A stretch of DNA of 64,000 bases, taken from Porticoccus sp. W117 (GTDB lineage: Bacteria > Pseudomonadota > Gammaproteobacteria > Pseudomonadales > Porticoccaceae). The stretch is from contig NZ_JATAAF010000004.1 of NCBI RefSeq assembly GCF_030341905.1, positions 67,001 through 131,000 on the forward strand, read 5' to 3'. Shown here piece after piece: positions 37,421-46,895 of the stretch; position 1 is the first letter of the stretch; each line of letters opens with the position of its first letter. Below the pieces are notes generated by a model, which worked only from the letters and a program-made list of their open reading frames with translations, was not told the DNA's origin and ran no database searches. Made by a program: the position numbers and the translations under genes.

Positions 37421-38831
37421 AAAAGTAATTCCAGTAGTTCTTTGTGGAGGCTCCGGTAGCCGATTGTGGCCGTGGTCGCGTGATGGCTACCCAAAACAGT
37501 TTCTGAATTTGCAAGGAAACCATACCATGTTGCAGGAGACCATTCTGCGGTTGGGTGAGCATGTTGATGAGCCAATAATGATTTGTGGTGAAGAACACCG
37601 TTTTTTGGTCGCTGAACAAGTTCGTGCGCTTGGTTCCAGGCACAATGGTATTTTATTGGAACCAGAGGGCCGCAATACTGCTCCAGCCATTGCCCTGGCA
37701 GCACTGCATGCTATCGAGCAAAACGAAGACTCTATGCTTCTGGTGTTGCCAGCAGACCACGTTATTTTGGATAAAGCTGGTTTCCAGGCAGCGATTGAAG
37801 AAGCAACAAATGTAGCCCAAGCAGGCAGCTTGGTTACCTTTGGTATCGTGCCTCAGAGCCCAGAAACAGGTTATGGCTATATTCGTGCAGGCAAGCAAAA
37901 GAACTTGGCTTTTGAAGTATCAAATTTTGTAGAGAAACCAGATCAAAAAACGGCTCAACAGTATCTGGATAGTGGCGATTATTACTGGAATAGCGGCATG
38001 TTCCTGTTTCGGGCAAAGCGGTACCTGGAGGAGCTGCAACAGCATCGCCCAGAGATATATCGTGCTTGTCAGGAGGCTATGGCGAATACGGACAAAGATT
38101 TGGATTTTATACGTGTTGAGCGTAATGCTTTTCTTAGCTCTCCTAGCGACTCTATTGACTATGCAGTGATGGAAAATGCTCAGGATATTCGTATGCTGCC
38201 ATTGGATTGTGGTTGGAGCGATCTGGGTGCCTGGTCGGCACTTTGGGAGATTGCTGATAAAGATTCACAGGGTAACTCATCTTCAGGTAATACTATATTC
38301 CACAACAGCAATAACTGCTTGGTTCGCTCTGCAGATAAACTGGTGGCCACTGTTGGTCTTGATGACGTTATTGTTGTGGATACAGTGGATGCGACTTTGG
38401 TAGCCGCTAAAGATAGCGCTCAGGATGTTAAGGCCGTTGTGCAACAATTGAAGGAGTCAAGCAGTAAACTTTTGCAGAATCATCGTAAGGTTTATCGGCC
38501 TTGGGGTAACTACGATTCGGTAGACGAGGGCGAACGCTTTCAGGTGAAGCGTATTGTCGTGAATCCCGGTGCCGAATTGAGCTTACAGATGCACCACCAC
38601 CGTGCTGAGCACTGGATTGTTGTGCAGGGAACTGCACTGGTGACCAAAGGCGAGGAAGAGTTTTTGGTGACGGAAAACCAGTCCACTTATATCCCACTGG
38701 GTACCAGACACCGGCTGAAAAACCCCGGTGAGATTCCTTTAGAGTTAATTGAGGTGCAGTCGGGCTCTTATCTGGGTGAAGACGATATTGTTCGCTTTGA
38801 AGACCACTACGGCCGTGCTGGTGACGAGTAG
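37410..38831 (+). CDS. manC: Mannose-1-phosphate guanylyltransferase/mannose-6-phosphate isomerase
   Basis: 473 residues, the normal length of the bifunctional type II enzyme. The nucleotidyltransferase part has the GGSGSRLWPWSRDGYPKQF pyrophosphorylase signature and the FVEKP motif; the C-terminal cupin (PWGNYDSVDEGERFQVKRI, then LSLQMHHHRAEHWIVV) is the isomerase with metal-binding His. It makes GDP-mannose for surface polysaccharide. GTG start at 37410 behind AAAGGAG. It ends 6 bp from the convergent epimerase gene. Confidence 0.94.
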   Translation: MENKKVIPVVLCGGSGSRLWPWSRDGYPKQFLNLQGNHTMLQETILRLGEHVDEPIMICGEEHRFLVAEQVRALGSRHNGILLEPEGRNTAPAIALAALHAIEQNEDSMLLVLPADHVILDKAGFQAAIEEATNVAQAGSLVTFGIVPQSPETGYGYIRAGKQKNLAFEVSNFVEKPDQKTAQQYLDSGDYYWNSGMFLFRAKRYLEELQQHRPEIYRACQEAMANTDKDLDFIRVERNAFLSSPSDSIDYAVMENAQDIRMLPLDCGWSDLGAWSALWEIADKDSQGNSSSGNTIFHNSNNCLVRSADKLVATVGLDDVIVVDTVDATLVAAKDSAQDVKAVVQQLKESSSKLLQNHRKVYRPWGNYDSVDEGERFQVKRIVVNPGAELSLQMHHHRAEHWIVVQGTALVTKGEEEFLVTENQSTYIPLGTRHRLKNPGEIPLELIEVQSGSYLGEDDIVRFEDHYGRAGDE

Positions 38832-38837
38832 CTAGAG

Positions 38838-39242
38838 CTATACCTGTTCAAGTTCGATTAACGTTCCGCAAAAATCTTTTGGATGCAGAAATAGTACCGG
38901 CTTGCCATGGGCGCCTTTTTTGGGGTTTCCATCCCCTAAAACGGTGGCGCCTTCGGCCACCAGCTTATCCCGGGATGCCAGTATGTCGTCCACTTCGTAA
39001 CAGAGATGGTGCATCCCTCCCTGGGTATTTTTTTGCAGAAATTTGCTGATGGGCGAGTCGTCTCCCAATGGCGAGATCAGTTCTATTTTGGTGTTAGGCA
39101 GGTTAACAAAAACGGTGGTGACGCCGTGTTCAGGTAATTCCATAGGTTCTGAAATTTGAGCCCCCAAAACATCCCGATAAATGTTACTGGCGGCAGTAAT
39201 GTCGGTGACTGCAATGGCCACATGGTTCAGTTTGCCAATCAT
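38838..39242 (-). CDS. mce: Methylmalonyl-CoA epimerase
   Basis: 134 residues of the VOC superfamily (GKLNHVAIAVTDITAASNIY, then GGMHHLCYEVDDI). His and Glu metal ligands are in place, including the final LIELEQ. It interconverts (S)- and (R)-methylmalonyl-CoA for the mutase. Its ATG overlaps the stop of the MeaB gene by 4 bp, so it is the third gene of the operon. Confidence 0.93.
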   Translation of the reverse strand: MIGKLNHVAIAVTDITAASNIYRDVLGAQISEPMELPEHGVTTVFVNLPNTKIELISPLGDDSPISKFLQKNTQGGMHHLCYEVDDILASRDKLVAEGATVLGDGNPKKGAHGKPVLFLHPKDFCGTLIELEQV

Positions 39243-40219
39243 GGTTTGTTCTCTCTGAAAATACTCAGCAGCTTTTCTGCTGCCATGGTGGGAGGTATAT
39301 CGCTCTGTTTTACGGCTTGCTCAAGCGCTTCGGCAGCAGATTTTACGGCGGAATCAGCGCGCAGTTCAGCCATCAGTCGCTCAGCGGTTTCACTCCACAG
39401 CCATTCGATATTTTGCGTATTGCGTAAATCTGAGATGTTCTTTTCCAGCTTGGAAAAATAACCCTCAACGGTATGCCAAACGCCTTCAATATGCTTGTTG
39501 CTAAAAGCAGATATAGAAGCCACTTGAGGCGCCCAATATTCACTTTTTGGTTGCAATAATCCCAACACAGATTGATAGTCATGGGCAGTTTTCTCCGCCA
39601 ATTTAGCGGATGCGCCGTCTGCCTTGTTTACCAGAATTAAATCCGCCAGCTCTATCACGCCGCGTTTAATGCCTTGTAGATCATCACCGCTTCCCGGCTG
39701 TAGCATCAGTACAAACATATCCGTCATATTGGCGACGGCCACTTCCGACTGACCGACGCCGACGGTTTCAATAAGGATAATATCGAAACCAGCCGCTTCG
39801 CAGAGCAGCAGGCTCTCCCTTGTGCGCCGCGCCACGCCGCCCAGAGTATTGCCGGCTGGCGAGGGGCGGATGTAGGCGTTGGCTTGCAGCGCCAGCTTTT
39901 CCATTCGGGTTTTGTCCCCCAGAATAGAGCCGCCATTGAGGGTGGATGATGGGTCTACCGCCAGAACCGCGACTTTGTGATTATTCTCAACCAGATGATT
40001 GCCAAGGGCTTCGATAAAGGTGGACTTGCCCACGCCGGGGGCGCCGGAAATGCCAATTCGCAGGCTGTTGCCCGTGTGAGGCGTTAAAACTTCCAGCAAT
40101 TCCAGAGCTTGCTGACGATGACTTGCCAGGGTGGATTCCACCAGGGTAATGGCCTGTGCCAAGGCGCGGCGTTCTCCGCTGAGAAGCCGTTGAGCCAATG
40201 TGGCCTGGGCGGCCATCAA
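39239..40219 (-). CDS. meaB: Methylmalonyl-CoA mutase-associated GTPase MeaB
   Basis: 326 residues of the G3E family: Walker [11 protein letters not shown] near residue 60, [18 protein letters not shown] as switch, ETVGVGQSE as Walker B, and NKADG for guanine. It protects and reloads the B12-dependent mutase. 4-bp overlaps with the mutase stop upstream and the epimerase start downstream. Confidence 0.94.
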   Translation of the reverse strand: MMAAQATLAQRLLSGERRALAQAITLVESTLASHRQQALELLEVLTPHTGNSLRIGISGAPGVGKSTFIEALGNHLVENNHKVAVLAVDPSSTLNGGSILGDKTRMEKLALQANAYIRPSPAGNTLGGVARRTRESLLLCEAAGFDIILIETVGVGQSEVAVANMTDMFVLMLQPGSGDDLQGIKRGVIELADLILVNKADGASAKLAEKTAHDYQSVLGLLQPKSEYWAPQVASISAFSNKHIEGVWHTVEGYFSKLEKNISDLRNTQNIEWLWSETAERLMAELRADSAVKSAAEALEQAVKQSDIPPTMAAEKLLSIFRENKP

Positions 40220-42366
40220 GATGCCTGACGCTTGCTGAGCAGGGCGACGATTTCCTGCGCGGCGGTGGGAATATGAGTGCCGGGGCCGTAGATCGCGGCT
40301 ACCCCATGGCTGCGGAGTTCATCGTGATCTTGCGGGGGAATAACGCCTCCGCAAATGACCACAATATCTTCAGCATCCAACTCTTTAAGGGCGCTAATTA
40401 ACTGCGGCACCAGCGTTTTGTGGCCAGCTGCCTGGGAGGAGATTCCAACGATATGCACATCGTTTTCGATGGCCATGCGTGCGGCTTCTTCCGGGGTTTG
40501 GAATAGCGGGCCGATATCGATATCAAAGCCCATGTCCGCAAAAGCGGTGGCGATAATCTTGGCACCGCGGTCGTGGCCATCCTGCCCCAGTTTGGCCACC
40601 AGCATGCGCGGTCGGCGGCCAGTTTGTGCGGCGAATTTTGCCACCAGTTGTTGTGCTTGATGCACCTCGCTGCCCTCCTGAAAATCGGAGCTGTAAACGC
40701 CACTGATGGATTGTATATCTGCTTTGTGTCTGCCCCATACTTTTTCCAGTGCCAGGGAAACTTCCCCCACGGTTGCCAGGGCGCGCATGGCACCTACCGA
40801 CAGTGCCAGTAAATTGCCGCTGCCACTCTCTGCGGCCTCGGTGAGTTTTTGCAGCGTCTTCTGGCAGGCAGCTTCATCCCGCCACTCGCGGATCTGATTG
40901 AGGCGCGTTATCTGGGATTCCCTCACCGACGTGTTATCAATATCCAGCAAATCTACGTCCGGTTCTTGCTCGAGCTGGTATTTATTGACGCCAATGACCA
41001 CATCGTCGCCACGGTCGATGCGCCCCTGTTTGAGGGCGGCGGCTTGTTCAATACGCAGCTTGGGCATGCCTGACTCAACGGCCTTGGTCATGCCGCCCAA
41101 CTGTTCCACTTCTTCAATGATTGTTAGTGCTTCGCTCACCAGGGAATCGGTCAGCGATTCTACATAGTAAGAGCCTGCCAGCGGATCGACCACGTTAGTC
41201 AAGCCGGTTTCTTCCTGCAGTATTAACTGGGTATTGCGGGCAATACGGGCAGAAAAATCCGTAGGCAGTGCCAGTGCCTCATCAAACGCATTGGTGTGCA
41301 GTGACTGGGTGCCACCGAGCACTGCAGACATGGCTTCTACGGTGGTGCGCACAATATTGTTGTAGGGGTCTTTGCTGGTCAGGCTGACGCCGGATGTCTG
41401 GCAGTGGGTGCGTAGCATCAGCGACTTGGGGTTTTGCGGATTGAAATTTTCCGCCATTAATTTTGACCACAATACCCTGGCGGCGCGTAGCTTGGCCGCT
41501 TCCATAAAGAAGTTCATGCCAATGGCAAAGAAAAACGACAGGCGCGGCGCAAAGCTGTCCACATCCAGGCCACTGTTAACGGCGGTGCGCACGTACTCAA
41601 TACCATCGGCAATGGTAAAGGCCAGCTCCTGAGCCGCAGTCGCGCCTGCTTCGTGCATGTGGTAGCCGGAGATGGAAACCGAATTGAATCTGGGCATCTT
41701 TTCAGCGGTATAGGCGATGATGTCGGAAACGATGCGCATGGAAGGCTGAGGTGGGTAAATATAGGTGTTACGCACCATAAATTCTTTGAGGATGTCGTTT
41801 TGCAGAGTGCCGGAAAGCTGAGCGGCTTCGACACCTTGTTCTTCGGCAGCAACAATATAACTGGCCATAATTGGCAACACCGCGCCATTCATGGTCATGG
41901 ATACCGAGACTTTATCCAGTGGAATATCGTCGAACAGGATCTTCATGTCTTCGACACTGTCGATAGCCACCCCGGCTTTGCCAACATCACCAGTGACTCG
42001 TTCGTGGTCGGAGTCGTAGCCGCGGTGGGTGGGCAGGTCAAAAGCCACCGAAATGCCCTGTTGGCCCGCCGCCAGATTGCGTCGATAGAAGGCGTTGGAT
42101 TCTTCGGCGGTGGAAAACCCGGCGTATTGTCGAATGGTCCAGGGGCGGCCACGGTACATGGTAGCGCGGGGGCCGCGCAGGTAGGGGGGCGAGCCGGGGT
42201 AACTGTCCAGATGTTCAATACCCTGCAAATCAGCGGCGGTGTAGAGCGGCTTTACGGTAATACCTTCCGGGGTAGCTGTTGACTGATCATCCTCAGAATC
42301 GGAGCGCAGCTCTCTTGCGGCCGCCTGTTGCCATTGCTCCTGTTGGGACTTGCTCTGTTCAGTCAT
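40216..42366 (-). CDS. scpA: Methylmalonyl-CoA mutase
   Basis: 716 residues, one-chain type. The catalytic TIM barrel has [20 protein letters not shown] and [13 protein letters not shown]; the C-terminal B12 domain has [10 protein letters not shown] with the cobalt-ligand His, then [10 protein letters not shown]. It interconverts (R)-methylmalonyl-CoA and succinyl-CoA in propionate, branched-chain amino acid and odd-chain fatty acid breakdown. First gene of a three-gene operon with meaB and mce. An adenosylcobalamin supply is required. Confidence 0.95.
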   Translation of the reverse strand: MTEQSKSQQEQWQQAAARELRSDSEDDQSTATPEGITVKPLYTAADLQGIEHLDSYPGSPPYLRGPRATMYRGRPWTIRQYAGFSTAEESNAFYRRNLAAGQQGISVAFDLPTHRGYDSDHERVTGDVGKAGVAIDSVEDMKILFDDIPLDKVSVSMTMNGAVLPIMASYIVAAEEQGVEAAQLSGTLQNDILKEFMVRNTYIYPPQPSMRIVSDIIAYTAEKMPRFNSVSISGYHMHEAGATAAQELAFTIADGIEYVRTAVNSGLDVDSFAPRLSFFFAIGMNFFMEAAKLRAARVLWSKLMAENFNPQNPKSLMLRTHCQTSGVSLTSKDPYNNIVRTTVEAMSAVLGGTQSLHTNAFDEALALPTDFSARIARNTQLILQEETGLTNVVDPLAGSYYVESLTDSLVSEALTIIEEVEQLGGMTKAVESGMPKLRIEQAAALKQGRIDRGDDVVIGVNKYQLEQEPDVDLLDIDNTSVRESQITRLNQIREWRDEAACQKTLQKLTEAAESGSGNLLALSVGAMRALATVGEVSLALEKVWGRHKADIQSISGVYSSDFQEGSEVHQAQQLVAKFAAQTGRRPRMLVAKLGQDGHDRGAKIIATAFADMGFDIDIGPLFQTPEEAARMAIENDVHIVGISSQAAGHKTLVPQLISALKELDAEDIVVICGGVIPPQDHDELRSHGVAAIYGPGTHIPTAAQEIVALLSKRQAS

Positions 42367-42419
42367 TGTAGATTTCCATTACTCTGTGACGACGATTGCC
42401 AATATACCTCCAACACTCC

Positions 42420-43232
42420 TCAGCTGCAGCTTTCGCAGGTCACCTCAAACAGCGCTTCGTCTTCCAACCGCATCATGCGCAATTTGCCTCCCCACACGCA
42501 GCCGGTGTCCAGCGGGTAGAGGTTGGTGCCGCAATCCTGGCCTTCCAGGGCGGCCCAGTGGCCGAAAAGGATTTTATCGTGAGCGGCTTTGCGGTCTTCG
42601 TGGAAGAACCAGGGTGCGTAGCCTTTGGGAGCCTGTTTGGGGCCGAGTTTTTGAGTGAGTTCCAGCTTGCCCTTGGCAGTGCAGAAGCGCATACGAGTCA
42701 GGTAGTTGGTGATAACCCGCAGGCGGTCAGTGCCTTGCAGGTGTTTTGACCATTTATCCGGGGTATTGCCATACATGGCATCAAAATAGGATTTTGGGTT
42801 TGGCCCCCGCAATACAGCTTCTACCTCTGCCGCCAGGCGTTTGGCTTTTTTGATGCTCCACCTGGGGGGGATTCCTGCGTGTACCAGGCAATAGCCTTGG
42901 TCGTGTATCAGCAAAGGTTGTTGCTGCAGCCAGTGTATAAGTTGTTCCCGGTCTGGTGCGTCGAGGATTTCCTGCAGGGTGTCTTTGGGACGCAGGGTGG
43001 CTGCGCCGGATGCCACCGCCAGCAGATGGAGGTCATGGTTACCCAGCACCATGCGAAAGGCGTCGCCCATCTTGTATAAGTAGCGCAGGGTTTTTAACGA
43101 TTTAGGGCCGCGGTTGACCACATCGCCAGCAGACCAGAGCTGGTCATGCTTGGGATCGAAATCGACTTTTTTAAGCAGCTTTTTGAGCGGCTTCAGGCAG
43201 CCTTGGAGGTCGCCGACTACGTAGATGGCCAC
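42420..43232 (-). CDS. apaH: Symmetrical bis(5'-nucleosyl)-tetraphosphatase
   Basis: 270 residues, metallophosphatase fold: VGDLQGCLKPLKKLL (GDxxG), SAGDVVNRGPKSL (GDxxxRG) and GNHDLHLLAVA. It hydrolyses Ap4A and removes Np4 caps from RNA. It is the last gene of the run lptD-surA-pdxA-rsmA-apaG-apaH; its ATG overlaps the apaG stop at 43232. Confidence 0.95.
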   Translation of the reverse strand: MAIYVVGDLQGCLKPLKKLLKKVDFDPKHDQLWSAGDVVNRGPKSLKTLRYLYKMGDAFRMVLGNHDLHLLAVASGAATLRPKDTLQEILDAPDREQLIHWLQQQPLLIHDQGYCLVHAGIPPRWSIKKAKRLAAEVEAVLRGPNPKSYFDAMYGNTPDKWSKHLQGTDRLRVITNYLTRMRFCTAKGKLELTQKLGPKQAPKGYAPWFFHEDRKAAHDKILFGHWAALEGQDCGTNLYPLDTGCVWGGKLRMMRLEDEALFEVTCESCS

Positions 43233-43603
43233 TAGTGCACCGCCCCCGGTGCGGCCAGCACAAACAATGGAATGGCGGCATCAAAGGTGTCTCCGTCCGG
43301 TGAACTCATTTGGTAACTGCCGGCCATGGTGCCCACCGGGGTTTCGAGAATCACGCCGCTGGTGTAGTGGTAACTGGTGGCCGGGCTGATATGAGGTTGT
43401 TCACCCACTACGCCGATTCCCTGAACCTCCTGGCGCTGGTTGTTGCCGTCGGTGATGTGCCAGTGGCGGGATATCAGTTGCACTGTCTGTTCGCCAAGGT
43501 TGGCGATGGTTATGTGATAAGCAAAGGCGTAACGGTTTTGTTCTGGCTGGGATTGGTTGGCCAGGTATTCTGTCTTAACGGTGACTCTAATCGGGCATTC
43601 CAT
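43232..43603 (-). CDS. apaG: ApaG domain protein
   Basis: 123 residues, all-beta fold with IANLGEQTVQLISRHWHITDG and a GVVGEQPHISPATSYHYTSG segment. It is conserved next to rsmA and apaH; the molecular role is unclear, with genetic links to divalent-cation effects in enteric bacteria. It starts 5 bp after the rsmA stop. Confidence 0.95.
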   Translation of the reverse strand: MECPIRVTVKTEYLANQSQPEQNRYAFAYHITIANLGEQTVQLISRHWHITDGNNQRQEVQGIGVVGEQPHISPATSYHYTSGVILETPVGTMAGSYQMSSPDGDTFDAAIPLFVLAAPGAVH

Positions 43604-43608
43604 GGTTT

Positions 43609-44424
43609 TTATAATGGGTGCATTGCCAGTTGGTTACTGAGTTCAACAAAGTCTTTTACCGTCAGCACTTCTGGCCTCAGGCTCAAGTCAATTTCCAGTG
43701 TAGCCAGTTGTTCTGCCGTGGCAAAGTGTTTGAGGCTGTTGCGCAATGTCTTGCGGCGCTGCTGAAAGCAGGCACTGACCAGTTTGTGCAATAGTTTTGG
43801 ATCGGTTGCCGCATAGGGTGGTTGCTTGTAGGGCAGCAGGCGAACAATGGCGGATTGGACTTTCGGGGTCGGATGAAATGAGCCCGGTGGCACAATAAAC
43901 AGTGGTTCCACCTGGCAGTGGTATTGCGCCATCACGGTGAGGCGGCCATAGGTTTTATCGCCGGGGGCGGCGGCCAGGCGATCCACCACTTCCTTTTGCA
44001 GCATAAAGTGCATATCGCTGACGTTCCCAGCGTAATTCAACAGGTGGAAGATAAGTGGCGTGGAGATGTTGTAGGGCAGGTTGCCGACAATACGCAGGGG
44101 CGCTTCACCGCGTTTGAATTGCAGGAAGTCGGTTTTCAGGGCATCGCCCTGATGGAGCTTAAAATCCGCATAGCTGTGAAATTTGTCGGTGAGCAGTGCA
44201 GCCAAATCGCGGTCCAGCTCCACCACTTGCAGTTGTGGACAGTGTTCCAGCAGTGGCCGTGTCAATGCCCCTTGGCCGGGGCCAATTTCGATCAGGTTAT
44301 CGCCGTCTTTGGGGTGAATGGCGGCAACAATTTTGTCGATGATATTATCGTCCACCAGAAAGTTCTGGCCAAAGCGTTTGCGGGCTTTGTGGTCGGTAAG
44401 GTCGGCGTGGCGGGGTTTGGGCAA
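43609..44424 (-). CDS. rsmA: 16S rRNA dimethyladenosine transferase
   Basis: 271 residues. SAM motif IEIGPGQGALT, then VELDRDLAALL, and the catalytic NLPYNIST in place of NPPY. It dimethylates two adjacent adenines near the 3' end of 16S rRNA (m6,2A1518/1519 in E. coli) as an assembly check. A 158-bp gap with a hairpin element separates it from pdxA upstream. Confidence 0.96.
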   Translation of the reverse strand: MPKPRHADLTDHKARKRFGQNFLVDDNIIDKIVAAIHPKDGDNLIEIGPGQGALTRPLLEHCPQLQVVELDRDLAALLTDKFHSYADFKLHQGDALKTDFLQFKRGEAPLRIVGNLPYNISTPLIFHLLNYAGNVSDMHFMLQKEVVDRLAAAPGDKTYGRLTVMAQYHCQVEPLFIVPPGSFHPTPKVQSAIVRLLPYKQPPYAATDPKLLHKLVSACFQQRRKTLRNSLKHFATAEQLATLEIDLSLRPEVLTVKDFVELSNQLAMHPL

Positions 44425-44451
44425 GGGAAGTCCTGTTTTGTGTTGTTTGCT

Positions 44452-44559
44452 GGTTATTGCGGGTACTGTTTTTCAGAACACGCTGCAAGTACGTCCGTGT
44501 AAGCTCGTCGACAGCATCCATGCTGTCGGCGGTTCTGAAAAACAGTACCCGCAATAACC
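44452..44559. repeat. Hairpin element copy A (28-bp perfect arms, 52-nt core)
   Basis: Arms 44452-44479 and 44532-44559 are perfectly complementary over 28 bp. The 52-nt core (44480-44531) begins ACGCTGCAAGTACGTCCGTG and ends with an inner hairpin CGACAGCAT-CC-ATGCTGTCG. It fills most of the pdxA-rsmA gap. Copy B at 49696-49805 has a core of the same length and related but different arms. Confidence 0.9.
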
Positions 44560-44582
44560 TGATATGGCTGCCAAAACTGGAT

Positions 44583-45572
44583 TCAGCCTTGCTGGGTAGG
44601 GGTTGGATTGGCAATCTCTGCTGCATATTCTATCGCAGTCTGCAGGCTGCCGCAGTCGGCCTTGCCTGTGCCTGCCAAGTCCAGGGCAGTGCCATGATCT
44701 ACCGAGGTGCGAATAATCGGCAAGCCCAGGGTGATGTTTACTGCGGCGCCAAAGCCTTTGTATTTCAGTACCGGCAGACCTTGGTCATGGTACATAGCCA
44801 GTACCGCATCGGCGGATTCCAGATATTTGGGGGTGAACAGGGTATCGGCGGGTAGAGGGCCAATCAGGTTCATTCCTTTATGCCTCAGGGCTTCCAAGGC
44901 TGGCTCGATGATTTCTATTTCTTCCCGCCCCAAATGGCCGCCTTCGCCAGCGTGGGGGTTAAGGCCGCATACCAGAATAGTGGGTTCCGCGATGCCGAAT
45001 TTTTGCTGCAAATCTGTGTGCAGAATAGTTATTGCCTGGTCAAGCATCTCGCTGGTAATGGCATTGGAGATGTCTTTCAACGGCAAGTGTGTCGTGGCTA
45101 ACGCCACCCGCAAGCCGTCAGTGGCAAGCATCATCACCACTTTTTCGGTGTTTGTGTGTTTGGCCAAAAATTCTGTGTGGCCGGAGAAGGGGATGCCTGC
45201 GTCGTTAATGACGCCCTTGTGCACAGGGCCGGTAATCAATGCATGGCAGTTACCCTGGCTGCACTGGGTAATTGCCTGTTTTAGGGTGGCAAGCACATAA
45301 GAGGCGTTGGCCGTATTTAGGTGTCCGGGTGTGCAAGGGGCATTTAGCGGCACAGGGGATACTGCCAGCTCGCCAGGCTTCAATGGTTGTGGTTGGCTGC
45401 CGGGCTGCCGCAAAGTCAGTGGTAGGCCCAGAGCTTGGGCCCTTTGCTGTAGAAACTCTGGATCGGCAAAGGCCACCAATTCGTGAGGCGACCCTTGTTG
45501 GGCCAGCTGTATTGCCAGGTCTGGCCCAATCCCGGCGGGTTCGCCGGGGGTTAGTGCCAGGCGAAGCGTCAT
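44583..45572 (-). CDS. pdxA: 4-hydroxythreonine-4-phosphate dehydrogenase
   Basis: 329 residues from ATG 45572, which overlaps the surA stop (ATGA); a longer start at 45617 lies inside surA. Marks: [16 protein letters not shown] at the N-terminus, [12 protein letters not shown]-type metal site (FSGHTEFLA), [13 protein letters not shown], and [18 protein letters not shown]. It oxidises 4-phosphohydroxy-threonine in pyridoxal-phosphate synthesis. Confidence 0.95.
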   Translation of the reverse strand: MTLRLALTPGEPAGIGPDLAIQLAQQGSPHELVAFADPEFLQQRAQALGLPLTLRQPGSQPQPLKPGELAVSPVPLNAPCTPGHLNTANASYVLATLKQAITQCSQGNCHALITGPVHKGVINDAGIPFSGHTEFLAKHTNTEKVVMMLATDGLRVALATTHLPLKDISNAITSEMLDQAITILHTDLQQKFGIAEPTILVCGLNPHAGEGGHLGREEIEIIEPALEALRHKGMNLIGPLPADTLFTPKYLESADAVLAMYHDQGLPVLKYKGFGAAVNITLGLPIIRTSVDHGTALDLAGTGKADCGSLQTAIEYAAEIANPTPTQQG

Positions 45573-46879
45573 AGTTTTAATTCGATATAGAAATCGCTGC
45601 GCATTTCCTGCAGCCAAATGGCCTTTTCTTCATCGAATTTGCTGTTTTGAATGGCTTCCAAAAAGCGGTTTTGCATGGCCACCTTGCCAAAATCCTTTTC
45701 CCTGCGCTCGGTCACTTCCAGGATATGCCAGCCGAACTCACTGCGGAAAGGGTAGCTCACTTCGTTGAGTTCAACAGATGCCATCATCTGCAGAAATTCT
45801 GGCACCAGCCTGCCTTCTTCGACAGTATTCCAGCCCACATCGCCCCCTTGTTGCTTGGAACCGGGGTCTTCAGAGAACTCTTTAGCCAGGTCGGCGAACG
45901 CTTCTCCATCGGTGACACGTTGGCGCAGTTCATTAAGTTGGTTGTAAGCGGCTTCGTCGTCGCGAATGGCATTGGTTTTGACCAGAATGTGGCGCACTTT
46001 GTGTTGCTGCAACATCATTTTTGGCTCGCCACCTTTGCGATCGTGTACTTTGAGGATGTGCAAGCCGGCATCGCTGCGGATGGGGTCAGAGACACCACCA
46101 ACTTCCATTTCTTTCACCACTGGGCGGAATTTCTCCGGCAGTTGAATCGGCTTTTTCCAGCCCAGGTCACCACCTTTAAGGGCATTGGGGCCCTTGGAAT
46201 AGTTGACAGCAAATTGCTGGAAGTTGCCGCCCTCGCGCAGTTGCCCCACCAGGTTGTTTGCGTTTTCCATGGCTGTGGCCAATTCGTCTTTGCTGGCGGC
46301 TGAAGCCAGTGGCAGCAGAATATGGCCTATTTGATAGCTGGCGGCAGTGGTTGCCTGACCTTCTTCCGATGCCATCAGTTGCTCAATTTCCTGCAGGGAC
46401 ACTGGAATATTGGCTTTGATGGCCTGCTCGTCAATCATCTGGATAACCAGCTGATCGTGAATGTTGCGGCGTAGATCGGCGAGACTGTCGCCGTTTTGGT
46501 GTACCAGCTCCACTAGCTGATCCAGAGTCAGATTCTGACGAGACGCCAGAGTTTGCAAATGCTGGTTGATCTGCTGGTCGCTGATTCGTACACCGCTGCG
46601 CTCAGCGAAGTTGAGAATCAGACGTTCGTCCACCAGTTGCTCCAGCACCTGTTTCTTCAGTTCCGCTTCCGGTGGCAGAGTGATGTTGGGTTGTTGTTGC
46701 AGGCGTTGCATCACGTCTTTAACACGGCTCTCCAACTCGCTTTGCATGACTACGTTGTCGCCAACGATGGCCACGGTGCGATCCAGGAATACCTGCTCGG
46801 CGTTGGCCATAGTCGCTACGCCGAGAGAGGTAGAGAGTGCCAGCGCCTTCAGGGCGTGCTTATTGATCAGAGTTTTCAT
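45569..46879 (-). CDS. surA: Periplasmic chaperone and peptidyl-prolyl isomerase SurA
   Basis: 436 residues with a signal peptide ([14 protein letters not shown]), the SurA N-domain (residues about 30-150), and two parvulin domains (about 170-275 and 285-385; [12 protein letters not shown] in the second). It escorts outer-membrane proteins such as LptD to the BAM complex. 16 bp after lptD. Confidence 0.95.
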   Translation of the reverse strand: MKTLINKHALKALALSTSLGVATMANAEQVFLDRTVAIVGDNVVMQSELESRVKDVMQRLQQQPNITLPPEAELKKQVLEQLVDERLILNFAERSGVRISDQQINQHLQTLASRQNLTLDQLVELVHQNGDSLADLRRNIHDQLVIQMIDEQAIKANIPVSLQEIEQLMASEEGQATTAASYQIGHILLPLASAASKDELATAMENANNLVGQLREGGNFQQFAVNYSKGPNALKGGDLGWKKPIQLPEKFRPVVKEMEVGGVSDPIRSDAGLHILKVHDRKGGEPKMMLQQHKVRHILVKTNAIRDDEAAYNQLNELRQRVTDGEAFADLAKEFSEDPGSKQQGGDVGWNTVEEGRLVPEFLQMMASVELNEVSYPFRSEFGWHILEVTERREKDFGKVAMQNRFLEAIQNSKFDEEKAIWLQEMRSDFYIELKL

Positions 46880-46895
46880 AGTGGTGTTCTTTCTG

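Noticed and set aside
41653-42282. Plus-strand open frame of 209 codons opposite the methylmalonyl-CoA mutase gene
   Set aside because: Shadow of a well-supported gene; no ribosome site or motif.
44452-44559. Reading hairpin element A as the pdxA terminator
   Set aside because: The arms are far longer than needed, there is no T-run after the stem, and it is upstream of pdxA's stop only in the sense of lying between pdxA and rsmA; the shared core with copy B marks it as a repeat element.
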